Positions 34,317-43,874 of a DNA stretch of 64,000 bases are shown here, in pieces. A program made the translations under genes and the position numbers. Each line of letters opens with the position of its first letter. Position 1 is the stretch's first letter. The stretch comes from Hyphomonadaceae bacterium (lineage in GTDB: Bacteria; Pseudomonadota; Alphaproteobacteria; Caulobacterales; Aquidulcibacteraceae): contig WRPI01000007.1 in the NCBI GenBank assembly GCA_009773395.1, positions 1 through 64,000 on the forward strand, given 5' to 3'. The notes beneath the pieces were generated by a model. That model was not told the DNA's origin, searched no databases, and saw nothing but the letters and a program-made list of their open reading frames with translations.

Positions 34317-34568
34317 ATGTATAGACATATCAATATTTATAAGACAATCGAATCTGAAACTGTCGTTCGATATGTTATCTTAGAAAAAATTCCAGAAATG
34401 GAATTCTTTGTACTCCATGCTGATTTCTTGAGGCTTGGAGAGAACAATGAAGATTATTTTCGCAAACTGACCTTGGAGCGACTGCTAGATATTTCCCAAC
34501 AGAAAATCCCATGGGAAAAATCAATTGAAGAAGCAATACTAATGCACGACAAGCAATTTGAAAATTAA
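34317..34568 (+). CDS. Hypothetical small protein
   Basis: This 83-residue protein has no motif I recognise. It has a natural mix of residues and an amphipathic helical second half (YFRKLTLERLLDISQQKIPWEKSIEEAILMHDKQFEN). There is no signal peptide. The upstream ribosome-binding site is poor and coding status is uncertain. It stands alone after the DUF1501 gene. Confidence 0.45.
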   Translation: MYRHINIYKTIESETVVRYVILEKIPEMEFFVLHADFLRLGENNEDYFRKLTLERLLDISQQKIPWEKSIEEAILMHDKQFEN

Positions 34569-34794
34569 GGTATTTATTGTACATATTTTGGAGACTTATT
34601 GCGGAAGATTCATGTGAAACCGAATTTGACGGAAATTTCATTGAGTGCCGCAGCTTCTTGAAATATAAACAACAACAAACCAACGCTCGTTTTGCCATTG
34701 ATATTCGGCTCATATTCTTGTAAAACTTATCGAAATTTGTGGATGTTTATTTCCCAATTGTTTGCAAATATTGTCCTCGTCGAAAGGAATGAAA
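34569..34794. other. Intergenic, no gene seen
   Basis: This is 226 AT-rich bases without a supported reading frame, tRNA or long palindrome. The promoter of the following lipoprotein gene must lie in the right half. Confidence 0.4.
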
Positions 34795-35316
34795 ATGAGC
34801 AATAAGTTCTGTCATAATCTTGCGCTTGCATCCGCGTTTGCCTTTTTGGTTGGCTGTTCTGAGCCTGCCAGTGTTGAAAAAAGCGCTGAAGCAACGCCTA
34901 CCGCTCCTGCGGAGGCCGCTCCAATTGACCAAACTCAGCAAATATTGGCATTTCTCGAAGAGACCTATTCGTATTTTGAGCAAGATGGCAAGAGCCCACC
35001 AGAGCGCAACCAAGTTTTTGATAATTCAATGCTCGCGCTGATGGTGGCCGATGACGAAGCAACGCCCGAGGACGAAATGGGGACTTTGGATTCTGATCCT
35101 CTTTGTTCATGCCAAGATTATTCGATCGGAAAAACTGTCTTCCAAATCAGTGAAGTCACCGCCAATTCTGCCAAGGCGCATGTAAAACTAGTTGATAGCG
35201 AAGTATCACTAGATTTAGTGAAACAGGGCGATGATTGGCGCATTCATGATGTTACCTCAAACGATTACAGCATACGCCGTGCATTCATAGAGGCGGCAAG
35301 TTCGCGGGCGAAATAA
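34795..35316 (+). CDS. Lipoprotein, DUF3828-like
   Basis: This 173-residue protein has a lipoprotein signal ending LVGC (SEPAS follows). An alanine- and proline-rich linker leads to a domain resembling DUF3828, with DNSMLALMV, LDSDPLCSCQDY, AKAHVKLVD and LVKQGDDWRIHDV. DUF3828 proteins are envelope proteins of unknown function. I use ATG 34795, with AAGGA 6 bases upstream; the ATG at 34789 has no room for a ribosome-binding site. Confidence 0.75.
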   Translation: MSNKFCHNLALASAFAFLVGCSEPASVEKSAEATPTAPAEAAPIDQTQQILAFLEETYSYFEQDGKSPPERNQVFDNSMLALMVADDEATPEDEMGTLDSDPLCSCQDYSIGKTVFQISEVTANSAKAHVKLVDSEVSLDLVKQGDDWRIHDVTSNDYSIRRAFIEAASSRAK

Positions 35317-35415
35317 TTCGGGCATTTGGGGCGATTGTCCTCATCTGAAATAATGCTTGAAATATCGCACTAAGTCTGATAGATTGCGCTAAGCTATATC
35401 TAAGAAAAGAACTCC

Positions 35416-35805
35416 ATGCGCGTTTTCAAAAGCAAGAGATTTGCGAAATTCGCGCGAAAAGAACAAATTGCTGATGCGGTTCTTTGCGCCGCAATTGGCG
35501 AAATTGAAAATGGCAAGATAGATGCCGATTTGGGCGGCGGCGTGATAAAGCAACGAATTGCAAGGCCTGGAGCAGGAAAATCGGGCGGTTTTCGGTCGAT
35601 TATTTTGTTTCGCAGGGGAGACCGCGCGTTTTTTGTTCATTGTTTTGCAAAAAGCGAATTGGCAAATATCGATTTGGCTTTGGAAAGAGATTTCAAAGAT
35701 TTGGCAAAGTTGCTTTTCTCTTATTCTGAGGAGCAAATTGAAATCTTGCTCGAAAACGAAAAATTTATTGAGGTAAAATGTGATGGTGAAAACAAAATCT
35801 TATAG
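35416..35805 (+). CDS. RelE/HigB-type toxin (DUF1044 family)
   Basis: This 129-residue protein resembles the RelE-like toxins of the HigB-2/DUF1044 group: FKSKRFAKFARKEQIADAVLCAAIGEIENGKIDADLGGGVIKQRIARPGAGKSGGFRSIILFRRGDRAFFVHCFAKSE. These toxins cut mRNA on the ribosome. The following gene is an XRE-type antitoxin and overlaps by 23 bases, the usual toxin-first order for this group. Confidence 0.88.
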   Translation: MRVFKSKRFAKFARKEQIADAVLCAAIGEIENGKIDADLGGGVIKQRIARPGAGKSGGFRSIILFRRGDRAFFVHCFAKSELANIDLALERDFKDLAKLLFSYSEEQIEILLENEKFIEVKCDGENKIL

Positions 35806-36106
35806 GAATGATGCTACAGCTTCCATTCATGAAATTGCAAGCGATTTGCACCAACTTGACCTTATTGATAAGGCAACTATGCGCCGCTTTGACGAGAGCT
35901 GCTTGACCCCGATTGTGCAATTCACGTCTGCAGAAATTCGCGCTCTTCGGGAACGTGAACAAGTAAGTCAAGACGTTTTGGCGCATTATCTCAACATTTC
36001 CAAAGACTCTGTAAGCCAGTGGGAGCGCGGCCTTAAACAACCAGCAGGCACCGCATTAAAATTGCTTACACTGGTTGCGAAAAATGGTTTATCAGCAATC
36101 GCTTAG
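35783..36106 (+). CDS. XRE-family antitoxin
   Basis: This 107-residue protein has a C-terminal Cro/CI helix-turn-helix: FTSAEIRALREREQVSQDVLAHYLNISKDSVSQWERGLKQPAGTALKLL. The N-terminal half probably binds the RelE-type toxin. It represses its own operon in related systems. GAGG lies 9 bases before ATG 35783; the start overlaps the toxin gene by 23 bases. Confidence 0.88.
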   Translation: MVKTKSYRNDATASIHEIASDLHQLDLIDKATMRRFDESCLTPIVQFTSAEIRALREREQVSQDVLAHYLNISKDSVSQWERGLKQPAGTALKLLTLVAKNGLSAIA

Positions 36107-36109
36107 GAA

Positions 36110-36811
36110 CTACCCCATATCAAACAACAAAAACTCACTTTTACCACTGGCGCGCAAATCAATGGAGTTTTCATCCCAAATTGCCACGCCGTCGCCCTCA
36201 AACAATGGCGTTTGGTTTAGGATTAAATTACCTTTGGCGATTTGAAGCCACACGCCCCTGCCCTCGGCGATTTGGTGTGTGATTGTGTCTTCGCCATCAA
36301 AAATACTGGCATATAGTTTGACGTTTTGATTGATTGTGACTGAGCCATCACTTCCATCATTTGAGGCAATAAGGCGGAGTTTCCCGCGTTTGTCTTCGGC
36401 GCTAAATTGTTTTTGTTCATAAGAGGGAGTTAGGCCTTGCGCGTTCGGCAAAATCCAAATTTGCAATAAATGGCAAGTTTCGGTTTTTGACGGGTTAAAT
36501 TCACTATGGCGAATGCCAGTTCCGGCGCACATTCTTTGCACATCGCCCGCAGCGATTATGCTGCCATTGCCGAGGCTGTCTTTATGCTCCAACGCGCCTT
36601 CAAGCACATAAGTGACAATTTCCATATTGTCATGGCCATGGGTGGGGAAGCCGCCGCCGCCCGAAATCCTGTCGTCATTAATTACTCGCAGTGGCCCAAA
36701 ACCCATAAAGCGTGGGTCATGATAATTGGAAAACGAAAAGCTATATTTGGTATCAAGCCAACCATGATTTGCCTTGCCACGCTCATCGGATTTTCGTATC
36801 TGAATTGTCAT
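36110..36811 (-). CDS. Pirin family protein
   Basis: This 233-residue bicupin belongs to the pirin/YhhW family. The metal ligands are H58 and H60 (FPTHGHDNMEIV), H102 and E104 (TGIRHSEFN). Some members are quercetin 2,3-dioxygenases; others act in redox sensing. The C-terminal half keeps the second cupin fold. The gene is convergent with the antitoxin gene, with 3 bases between the stops. A physiological substrate cannot be inferred. Confidence 0.9.
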   Translation of the reverse strand: MTIQIRKSDERGKANHGWLDTKYSFSFSNYHDPRFMGFGPLRVINDDRISGGGGFPTHGHDNMEIVTYVLEGALEHKDSLGNGSIIAAGDVQRMCAGTGIRHSEFNPSKTETCHLLQIWILPNAQGLTPSYEQKQFSAEDKRGKLRLIASNDGSDGSVTINQNVKLYASIFDGEDTITHQIAEGRGVWLQIAKGNLILNQTPLFEGDGVAIWDENSIDLRASGKSEFLLFDMG

Positions 36812-36897
36812 TGATTATTATTCCCAACTTTGCTTGCCCTATGCTATATGGCATTTGAAAAAATAAATTCAAGCAATATCGAAATGGAACATTGGTA

Positions 36898-37674
36898 GTG
36901 ACCGAAAATTCATGGGCCAAAGGGCGCATTGCATTCATAAGTGGGGCCACATCGGGGTTTGGGCATGCTTTGGCGCGGCGGATTTTGGCTGCGGGCGGCA
37001 AAGTGATTGCCACGGGCAGGCGCGCTGATAGGCTGGCGGCATTTGCGGCAGAAGCGGCCACACCCAATCTCTTGACCTTGCAATTAGATGTAACCAAGCC
37101 GACAGAAATTACTGCCGCAATTGCAAATTTGCCACCTGCGTTTCAGGCCATTGATATATTGTTCAATAATGCGGGCTTGGCACTTGGCATCAAAGGTGCG
37201 CATGAAGCCAGCCTTCAGGATTGGGACACAATGATCGCGACTAATATAAGCGGTTTGGTTCATTTAACCCATGCGATATTGCCGGGCATGGTTTCGCGCA
37301 ATCGTGGCGACATAATCAATGTTGGTTCGGTTGCAGGTTCATACCCTTATCCAGGCGGCAATGTTTACGGCGCAACCAAAGCGTTTGTGCATCAATTTTC
37401 GCTTAATTTGCGGGCGGATTTATTGGGCAAAAATATTCGAGTAACCAGCTTTGAACCCGGTATGTGTGAAACCGAATTTTCGGAAGTTCGTTTTGCTGGC
37501 GATAAAGCAGCAGCCGCAAAAGTCTATGCCAGTGCCAAGCCATTAAGTGCCGATGATGTCGCATTGACTATTGAAGGCTTTTTGCGATTGCCGAGCCACA
37601 TCAATGTCAACACAATTGAAATTATGCCAGTTTGCCAAGCCTTCTCACCGTTTGCGGTTCACCGCGAAAATTAG
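36898..37674 (+). CDS. SDR family oxidoreductase (YdfG-like)
   Basis: This protein of about 258 residues is a short-chain dehydrogenase. It has the nucleotide-binding motif ISGATSGFG near the start, NNAGLALG, and the catalytic S...Y...K set in INVGSVAGSYPYPGGNVYGATKAF. A C-terminal segment FEPGMCETEFSEVRF matches the YdfG group (NADP-dependent 3-hydroxy acid or serine dehydrogenases). The start is uncertain: GTG 36898 and TTG 36892 are both possible. It is followed after 18 bases by the DUF302 gene. Confidence 0.88.
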   Translation: MTENSWAKGRIAFISGATSGFGHALARRILAAGGKVIATGRRADRLAAFAAEAATPNLLTLQLDVTKPTEITAAIANLPPAFQAIDILFNNAGLALGIKGAHEASLQDWDTMIATNISGLVHLTHAILPGMVSRNRGDIINVGSVAGSYPYPGGNVYGATKAFVHQFSLNLRADLLGKNIRVTSFEPGMCETEFSEVRFAGDKAAAAKVYASAKPLSADDVALTIEGFLRLPSHINVNTIEIMPVCQAFSPFAVHREN

Positions 37675-37692
37675 AAACCCAAGGAGTATCTC

Positions 37693-38079
37693 ATGAAATA
37701 CATAGTCAAAAGCAATAAATCCGCCTTAGAAAGCGTTGAAGCCATAAAAACTGCGGCAGTTGCCAATAAGTTTGGCGTATTGCACGTCCATGATTTGCAA
37801 AACACCCTAATTTCCAAAGGTTTTCCATTTGGCAGTGCGGCTTTTGCACTTGATGTCTGCAACCCACAAAAAGCGATCGAAGTTTTGAGTTTTGACATTT
37901 CAATGGCAATGGTTTTGCCGTGCAAAATCTCGGTATGGGAAAAAGACGGTAGCGCATTTATCGGCATGGTTCGGCCCACCGCACAATTAGCGCTTTTGAA
38001 CGATAGCGAAGAATTAAGTGAAGCCGCAGGCGAAGTTGAAGCCACGCTTATCAGGATAATTGACGAAGCCGCCGCATGA
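37693..38079 (+). CDS. DUF302 domain-containing protein
   Basis: This 128-residue protein resembles the DUF302 family (SVEAIKTAAVANKFGVLHVHDLQNTLISKGF, then DVCNPQKAIEVLS and MAMVLPCKISVWEKDG). DUF302 proteins are small cytoplasmic or periplasmic proteins of unknown role, often with a CxxC-like or metal-binding site. A strong AGGAG stands 6 bases before the ATG. The stop overlaps the LysE-type gene by 4 bases (ATGA). Confidence 0.85.
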   Translation: MKYIVKSNKSALESVEAIKTAAVANKFGVLHVHDLQNTLISKGFPFGSAAFALDVCNPQKAIEVLSFDISMAMVLPCKISVWEKDGSAFIGMVRPTAQLALLNDSEELSEAAGEVEATLIRIIDEAAA

Positions 38080-38669
38080 CGGCCGCAACACTTTTCGCGC
38101 TTTGTTTATTCGCTTTTGTAAGCTCTATCACTCCTGGCCCCAATAATATGATGTTATTCGCCAGCGGGGTTAATTTCGGATTTCGCAAAACCATACCGCA
38201 TATGTTGGGTATTGGTTTTGGCTTTGGAATTATGGTGATTTGCGTTGGACTTGGCCTTGGCAAAATATTTGAAAACTATCCCAGCCTCTATTTGGCGATT
38301 AAAATTGCGGGAAGCATTTATTTGCTTTGGATTGCCTATCACATTGCCACCGACACCACGATAGGCGAAGCAAAATCTAGCGCGAAACCAATGACTTTTT
38401 TGGGCGCGGCATTGTTTCAATGGGTGAACCCTAAAGCATGGGTCATGGCAATAACTGCGGTAGTGGCCTACACCAAACACTACAATTATTTTGGCAGTTT
38501 GATTTTGATTTCTCTGATTTTCGTTGCCATCAATGTGCCTTGTGTTTCGTTGTGGGCTGGGTTCGGCACTTTGATGCAAAAGTTTCTTTCTAACCCCAAG
38601 ACCCTCAAAATTTTCAATATTGGCATGGCGGTTCTTTTGGTGTTAAGTCTAGCGCCGATTGTGTTTTGA
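38076..38669 (+). CDS. LysE/RhtB family transporter
   Basis: This 197-residue membrane protein has six predicted helices. It carries the LysE/RhtB motif SITPGPNNMML near the N-terminus and the QWVNPKAW segment in the middle. Family members export amino acids such as lysine, threonine or homoserine lactone. The start overlaps the DUF302 stop by 4 bases, so they are probably co-translated. Substrate is unknown. Confidence 0.9.
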   Translation: MTAATLFALCLFAFVSSITPGPNNMMLFASGVNFGFRKTIPHMLGIGFGFGIMVICVGLGLGKIFENYPSLYLAIKIAGSIYLLWIAYHIATDTTIGEAKSSAKPMTFLGAALFQWVNPKAWVMAITAVVAYTKHYNYFGSLILISLIFVAINVPCVSLWAGFGTLMQKFLSNPKTLKIFNIGMAVLLVLSLAPIVF

Positions 38670-38778
38670 GGCTTCAAAACACAGCGCAAGATTCTTTTAT
38701 TTGCCGCATTCTGGGCGCGAAAACCGCTTCACACTTTTCGCTGAATGCTCTATATCCAATGCTGAAATAGGGGCAAGC

Positions 38779-39861
38779 ATGAAACAACCGCATCTGCATT
38801 CGATCGATACATTGCGCGGCCTTGGGGCGGTGATAATCGTGCTTTATCACAGTGGCAAAATGTTTGCCGCCCCAACCTTGGCGGCGCATGGTTATTTGCT
38901 GGTTGATTTCTTCTTCGTCCTAAGCGGCTTCGTGATGACCTATAGTTATGAAGGCCGCGTAAAAGGCGGTGAAACCTTTCGAGATTTCGCGTTTTCAAGG
39001 TTTGCACGACTTTATCCCTTGTATTTATTCACCTTGATTTTGGGGGCCTGCTCGCTTGCCTATGTTATAAGCGAAAAGCATTTATGGGGTCAAACCGGCG
39101 GCGCATTTTGGGCGGCATTTGCCGTAAATGCGCTTACATTACCTTATTTTGAAACCACAAGCTTAGTTGGTGGCGGGCCGGTATTTCCATTTGCGCTGCA
39201 AGCCTGGGCAGTTTTCTGGGAGTTTATTGTCGCATTTGCTTTTTATTTTTTAGTAAAACATCGCGCATCATTTATGCGGTTTTTTAGCCTTTGGTTGATG
39301 TTCGCGATTTTGCTTTATGTTGTAGCAATGCCAACCACGCGAATCGATGGCGGCTGGAAAGGCGATGGTTTTATTATTGGCGGATTGCGCGCTTTTGTTG
39401 GGCTGTTTGGCGGCTATTTAAGCGCCAAAACTATCAAGAACTGGTATGACGCAAATGACAAGGCGCGCAGCGTCGCTTTGATGACCATTGCATGGCTTAT
39501 AATCGGCTTGAGTTTCTATCAAGGCGTTTGGGTGAAGTACGACAATCCTTATATCGAGCTAGCTTTGATATATTTTGGATTTCCATTTCTGGTCGGCACA
39601 ATTTGCCATTCCAAAATATGGATTTTGAACAATCCTATTGCGAACTTCTTCGCCAAAATTTCCTATTCTTTATATTTAATGCATATATTTTTGCTCGGTC
39701 TTGGGCTTAAATATCTGAAAGTTACGGGCACCGAAGCTTCACTTGGCTTGGGGTTAGTTTGGCTCGCGATTGTAATAGCATTGTCATATTTAGCGCATAT
39801 TTTGATTGAGATACCATCTCGTCAGAAAATGATGGCTTGGCAAAAGCGAGATCGGAAATAG
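38779..39861 (+). CDS. Acyltransferase 3 family membrane protein
   Basis: This protein of about 360 residues starts with SIDTLRGLGAVIIVLYHSGKMF and DFFFVLSGFVMTYSY, typical of the OafA-type acyltransferase 3 family. About ten membrane segments follow. The end, with FFAKISYSLYLMHIFLLGLGLKYL and EIPSRQKMM, is also typical. It probably acylates a surface sugar. I start at ATG 38779, with GGGG 5 bases upstream. No polysaccharide genes are nearby. Confidence 0.9.
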   Translation: MKQPHLHSIDTLRGLGAVIIVLYHSGKMFAAPTLAAHGYLLVDFFFVLSGFVMTYSYEGRVKGGETFRDFAFSRFARLYPLYLFTLILGACSLAYVISEKHLWGQTGGAFWAAFAVNALTLPYFETTSLVGGGPVFPFALQAWAVFWEFIVAFAFYFLVKHRASFMRFFSLWLMFAILLYVVAMPTTRIDGGWKGDGFIIGGLRAFVGLFGGYLSAKTIKNWYDANDKARSVALMTIAWLIIGLSFYQGVWVKYDNPYIELALIYFGFPFLVGTICHSKIWILNNPIANFFAKISYSLYLMHIFLLGLGLKYLKVTGTEASLGLGLVWLAIVIALSYLAHILIEIPSRQKMMAWQKRDRK

Positions 39862-39952
39862 CATATTTTTGCTGCAAGTGCGAAAAACGTTTTTGCAGAG
39901 CAAATTATTCGCTATAATGAGATTCAATCCTAACTAGCGACCTGGAGTTTTG

Positions 39953-40777
39953 ATGGCACGAATTCACAATATTTTGGATTTTTCATCAAAAAAATCTAGC
40001 GGCACAAAAATCTCTATTGTTACTTGTTATGACTATAGTTCGGCTTTAATTGTTGCGGCATCTGATATTGATTGTGTGTTGGTTGGCGATAGTGTCGCCA
40101 TGACCATGCATGGGGCGTCGTCAACCATCAGCGCGACCATAGAGCAAATGGTAATGCACACCGAATGGGTCGTACGTGGCCTTAAAGATGGCACAAAAGC
40201 TGGGGAAAAGCCGCCATTTGTAATTGGGGACTTGCCTTTCCTATCTTACCGCAAAGACTTAACCGCTAATATCGAGGCAGCACTGGCAATCATGCAAGCA
40301 GGCGCTAATGCGATTAAACTTGAAGGCGCAAAAGGCAATTTGGCTTTAATCGAACATTTGGTCGATAGTGGTGTGCCAATTATGGGGCATTTGGGATTAA
40401 CGCCACAATCTGTAAATCAAATTGGCGGTTACAAAGTTCAAGGGAAAACCACCGCGGCGCACGATGCGATGCTGGACGATGCCAAGGCTTTGGCAGCTGC
40501 GGGCTGTTTTGCAATGGTGTTGGAATGCGTTCCTGCCGCTTTGGCCAAGGAAATAAGCGAACAAGTGCAAATTGTGACAATTGGCATTGGCGCTGGCAAT
40601 GATACCGATGGCCAAGTTTTGGTTTGGCAAGATTTGCTTGGATTAAACACTCAGTTCAAGCCAAAATTTGTGCGCAGATATTTTGATGGCTTTGGTGAAT
40701 TCCAAAAGGCCTTAAATCATTATCATGCCGATGTTTTGGGTCAAAACTTCCCGAGCGACGCCGAGAGTTTTAAATGA
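39953..40777 (+). CDS. panB: 3-methyl-2-oxobutanoate hydroxymethyltransferase PanB
   Basis: This 274-residue enzyme forms ketopantoate from 2-oxoisovalerate and 5,10-methylene-tetrahydrofolate, the first committed step to pantothenate. Family signatures are VTCYDYSSALIVAASDIDCVLVGDSVAMTMHG, ANAIKLEGA, MGHLGLTPQSVNQIGGYKVQGKT and IGIGAGNDTDGQVLVWQDLLGL. I start at ATG 39953, with GGAG 5 bases upstream. Its stop overlaps panC by 4 bases. It opens the operon panB-panC-coaBC-coaX; ketopantoate reductase (panE) and aspartate decarboxylase (panD) are not in it. Confidence 0.96.
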   Translation: MARIHNILDFSSKKSSGTKISIVTCYDYSSALIVAASDIDCVLVGDSVAMTMHGASSTISATIEQMVMHTEWVVRGLKDGTKAGEKPPFVIGDLPFLSYRKDLTANIEAALAIMQAGANAIKLEGAKGNLALIEHLVDSGVPIMGHLGLTPQSVNQIGGYKVQGKTTAAHDAMLDDAKALAAAGCFAMVLECVPAALAKEISEQVQIVTIGIGAGNDTDGQVLVWQDLLGLNTQFKPKFVRRYFDGFGEFQKALNHYHADVLGQNFPSDAESFK

Positions 40778-41550
40778 CAATTGTCATTGAAAATCCGCAA
40801 GAATTCAAGAATTGGCGTAATGCCAACAAAGGCAAAACCATGGGTTTTGTACCGACAATGGGTGCTTTGCATGTTGGACATGAAAGCTTAATTAGACATG
40901 CGAAAAACCAAAATGAATTGGTCGCTATTTCAATTTATGTAAACCCGACCCAATTTGACAACAAACAGGATTTGCAAAACTATCCGCAAACTTGGGAAGC
41001 TGACTTGAAAGTCGCAAAACAGCACAAAGTGGATGCGATTTTTGCGCCAAATTATGCTGCCATATATCCTGATAATTATACTTATTCGGTGGCGGAAAAT
41101 AGCATTTCAAAAACTCTATGTGGCGCATCAAGGCCCGGTCATTTTGACGGTGTTTTAAGTGTGGTTTTGAAATTATTGAACATCGTAGCGCCGACCCGTG
41201 CCTATTTTGGCGAAAAGGACTTTCAACAATTGACGCTTATTCGCGGCATGGCGGAAGCCTTTTTCCTCGATTGCGAAATTATTGGCGTGCCGACAGTGCG
41301 TGAGAAAGATGGCCTTGCATATAGTTCACGTAACCAGCATTTGTCGGCACATGGACGAGTTTTGGCAGGGCAGATTAATGCGATAATCAAGACAGCAGGC
41401 GATACAAATCAAGCATCCGCAAGACTGAAATCCATTGGATTTGAAATTGACTATATTGCCGATGTTTTTGGCCGCAGATTGGTTGCGGTAAAAACCAATG
41501 AAACAAAAACCGGTTCTGCTGTTAGGCTCATAGATAATGTCGAAATCTAA
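40774..41550 (+). CDS. panC: Pantothenate synthetase PanC
   Basis: This 258-residue adenylate-forming ligase joins pantoate and beta-alanine. It has VPTMGALHVGHESLI (the HIGH-like motif), SIYVNPTQFDNKQDL, RPGHFDGVLSVVLKLLNIVAP, YFGEKDFQQL and DGLAYSSRNQHLS. The start overlaps panB by 4 bases and the end overlaps coaBC by 14. Confidence 0.96.
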   Translation: MTIVIENPQEFKNWRNANKGKTMGFVPTMGALHVGHESLIRHAKNQNELVAISIYVNPTQFDNKQDLQNYPQTWEADLKVAKQHKVDAIFAPNYAAIYPDNYTYSVAENSISKTLCGASRPGHFDGVLSVVLKLLNIVAPTRAYFGEKDFQQLTLIRGMAEAFFLDCEIIGVPTVREKDGLAYSSRNQHLSAHGRVLAGQINAIIKTAGDTNQASARLKSIGFEIDYIADVFGRRLVAVKTNETKTGSAVRLIDNVEI

Positions 41551-42805
41551 AGTTCTTGTCCTGATTACTGGCTCAATTGCGGCCTATAAGGCTTGTTATT
41601 TAGTATCCAAATTGGTGCAATCGGGCTTTTTGGTCAAAATCGCCGCCAGCACGTCGGCGCTAAAGTTTGTGGGTGTGGCGGCACTTGAGGGATTGAGCCA
41701 AAATGGCGTCGCCTATGATAGTTTTGAAGAAGGCCGTGCAATGGATCATATCCACCTTATCAGATGGGCCGATATTGTGATTTGCATTCCCGCCACCGCC
41801 AATTTCATCAATAAACTTGCAGCCGGAATTGGCGATGATTTACTGACAACTATTGCATTGGCGCATGATTTTACCAAGCCTTTTTTGATTGCCCCCGCAA
41901 TGAACACGCAAATGTATTTGCACCCCGCGACGCAAAAATCATTGTCGCAATTACGCGAATATGGTTTCGAAATTTTGGAAACTGCTTCGGGCGTTTTGGC
42001 ATGTGGTGAAGAAGGAGTGGGCAAACTTCTGGATCCCGATTTGATATTCGATGAAATTGCCAAAGCTGTTCCTTCTTCAGACAGATTAACACCAATTTCG
42101 AAACAAAAGCGATTGCGCGTTTTGCTAACTTCCGGCGGCACTTCAGAACCAATTGACAGCGTGCGCTCAATCACCAATACCAGCAGCGGCAAAACTGGCG
42201 CGGCTATTGCCGATGTGTTTGCGGAAATGGGTTTTGAAGTGGATTTCATTGGTGCAAAAAATGGCGCTCTGCCAGTGGCCGATTGCAAAATCATCCATTT
42301 TTCAGATTTTAACTCGCTAAGACACGAATTATTTTCGGCACTCGATACCAATGATTATAACGCAATAATTCATTGCGCTGCGGTTGCGGATTTTAGTGTT
42401 ACAAATGTTACAATTGGTGGAAAATCTCTCGAACCTAAATCCGCTAAACTACCTTCTGATTCAGATGAAATGATAATCACGCTGAAAAAGAACCCCAAGC
42501 TAATTTCACAAATCAAGGCCAAATCAAAAAACAAAAGCGCTTTGTTGTTTGGCTTCAAATTGAGTGATGGATTAAATGGTGATGAATTGACTTTGGAAAT
42601 TGAGAAACAAATCAAAACCAACCATTGTGATTTCGTAATCCAAAATGATATTCAAGAAATTTCGGGCGATAAAACAATGCACAAATACCATATTTTCGAT
42701 GAAAATGCCAAAGAGCAAGGCGAATATATTGGTGCGCAAGGCGTGTCCTTGGCTATTACACAAATAATTTTAAGTAGGAATATGCAAAATGATTTTAGCG
42801 CTTGA
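41537..42805 (+). CDS. coaBC: Bifunctional phosphopantothenoylcysteine decarboxylase / synthetase CoaBC
   Basis: This 422-residue bifunctional enzyme performs two CoA steps. The CoaC part (about 1-190) is a flavoprotein decarboxylase with [43 protein letters not shown] and the catalytic cysteine in [13 protein letters not shown]. The CoaB part (about 195-415) shows [28 protein letters not shown], and a nucleotide-binding region with AAVADF and ALLFGFKL. The N-terminus overlaps panC by 14 bases; the end overlaps coaX by 17. Confidence 0.95.
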   Translation: MSKSKVLVLITGSIAAYKACYLVSKLVQSGFLVKIAASTSALKFVGVAALEGLSQNGVAYDSFEEGRAMDHIHLIRWADIVICIPATANFINKLAAGIGDDLLTTIALAHDFTKPFLIAPAMNTQMYLHPATQKSLSQLREYGFEILETASGVLACGEEGVGKLLDPDLIFDEIAKAVPSSDRLTPISKQKRLRVLLTSGGTSEPIDSVRSITNTSSGKTGAAIADVFAEMGFEVDFIGAKNGALPVADCKIIHFSDFNSLRHELFSALDTNDYNAIIHCAAVADFSVTNVTIGGKSLEPKSAKLPSDSDEMIITLKKNPKLISQIKAKSKNKSALLFGFKLSDGLNGDELTLEIEKQIKTNHCDFVIQNDIQEISGDKTMHKYHIFDENAKEQGEYIGAQGVSLAITQIILSRNMQNDFSA

Positions 42806-43562
42806 TGTCGGAAACAGCCAAATCTATGGCGGCGTAGTTGATGAAGCTGGCAACATAATTTTCAGTTTTCGCAGGGCCTCCAAAACCGGTGCTTCGTCCG
42901 ATGAAATTGGCATATTCTTGCGCTCAGTTTTGCGCGAAAATGACATTGATCCCAAATCAATTACCCAAATTGCAATGTGCTCAGTGGTTCCCGAAGTTGT
43001 GCATTCCATTGGTTCGGCTTGTTTGAAATATTTCGGCACCAATGCATTTCAATTATCGGGCGCTTCCAAGTCCAATTTGATTATTGGCTATAAAAACCCA
43101 AGCGAAATTGGCGCCGATAGAATTGCCAATGCCATCGCCGCCGTCCATAAATATCCTGATAAAAATCTGATTGTTATTGATTTAGGAACCGCCACAACTT
43201 TTTGCGCGATTTCCAAAAAGCGCGAATATTTGGGCGGCTCAATCATGGCGGGTTTGCGTTTGAATATGGAAGCCTTGGTTTCAAAAACCGCGAAATTACC
43301 AAGTTTCGAAATCAGCAAAATTGAAAATGCGCTTGGCAATACCACAATTGAAGGCTTGCAATCGGGCCTTTATTTTGGAAATTTGGGCGCAATGAAAGAA
43401 ATTATTTCGCGTATTAGCTTCGAATGTTTTGGAAACGAAGCGCCATTTATTATAGGCACTGGCGGTTTTTCCAGCCTTTATCGTGAAGCAGAAATTTTTG
43501 ATGTCATTGAACCAGATTTAGTGTTTTTGGGGCTGGGTGAGGCGTTGAAGCTGAATAAGTAA
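42789..43562 (+). CDS. coaX: Type III pantothenate kinase CoaX
   Basis: This 257-residue protein is the type III pantothenate kinase, which phosphorylates pantothenate with ATP and is not inhibited by CoA. Motifs are [53 protein letters not shown] and [15 protein letters not shown]. It closes the pantothenate/CoA operon and overlaps coaBC by 17 bases. The usual coaA/coaD genes are not in the window. Confidence 0.94.
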   Translation: MILALDVGNSQIYGGVVDEAGNIIFSFRRASKTGASSDEIGIFLRSVLRENDIDPKSITQIAMCSVVPEVVHSIGSACLKYFGTNAFQLSGASKSNLIIGYKNPSEIGADRIANAIAAVHKYPDKNLIVIDLGTATTFCAISKKREYLGGSIMAGLRLNMEALVSKTAKLPSFEISKIENALGNTTIEGLQSGLYFGNLGAMKEIISRISFECFGNEAPFIIGTGGFSSLYREAEIFDVIEPDLVFLGLGEALKLNK

Positions 43563-43574
43563 GAAATGAGTGCA

Positions 43575-43874
43575 TCATTCAAGCAATCGTGCGCTGTGAT
43601 AAATTCTAATTATGTGGACCGAGTTGTTTTCTTCTTGAATGTGATAAATTATTCGGTGAGAAAAATATAACAAGTGCCTAAGTTCAATTTCAAAACTATT
43701 GTTTTCTTCAATAATTTTGTATCGTTGCGGCATCTGGGAAAGCGTTTCAATCGACGCATATAGCCCATCGAGCCATTTTAATGCTGGCGCTCGACCAGAT
43801 TCAGAAAGAATATATGCGGCATATTCTTGGGCATCTTTAATGGCCTTTTCTTGAATGATAACTTCATAAATCAA
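43575..43874 (-). CDS. ParE/RelE-family toxin
   Basis: This protein of about 99 residues shows the family pattern: YEVIIQEKAIKDAQEYAAYI, LKWLDGLYASIETLSQMPQRYKIIEE, ELRHLLYFSHRIIYHIQEENNSVHIIRIYHSAR. Such toxins poison gyrase (ParE) or cut mRNA (RelE). I favour the TTG start at 43874, with AGG about 7 bases upstream and an 11-base overlap with the antitoxin; a longer TTG start at 43895 is possible. The gene is convergent with coaX. Confidence 0.85.
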   Translation of the reverse strand: MIYEVIIQEKAIKDAQEYAAYILSESGRAPALKWLDGLYASIETLSQMPQRYKIIEENNSFEIELRHLLYFSHRIIYHIQEENNSVHIIRIYHSARLLE

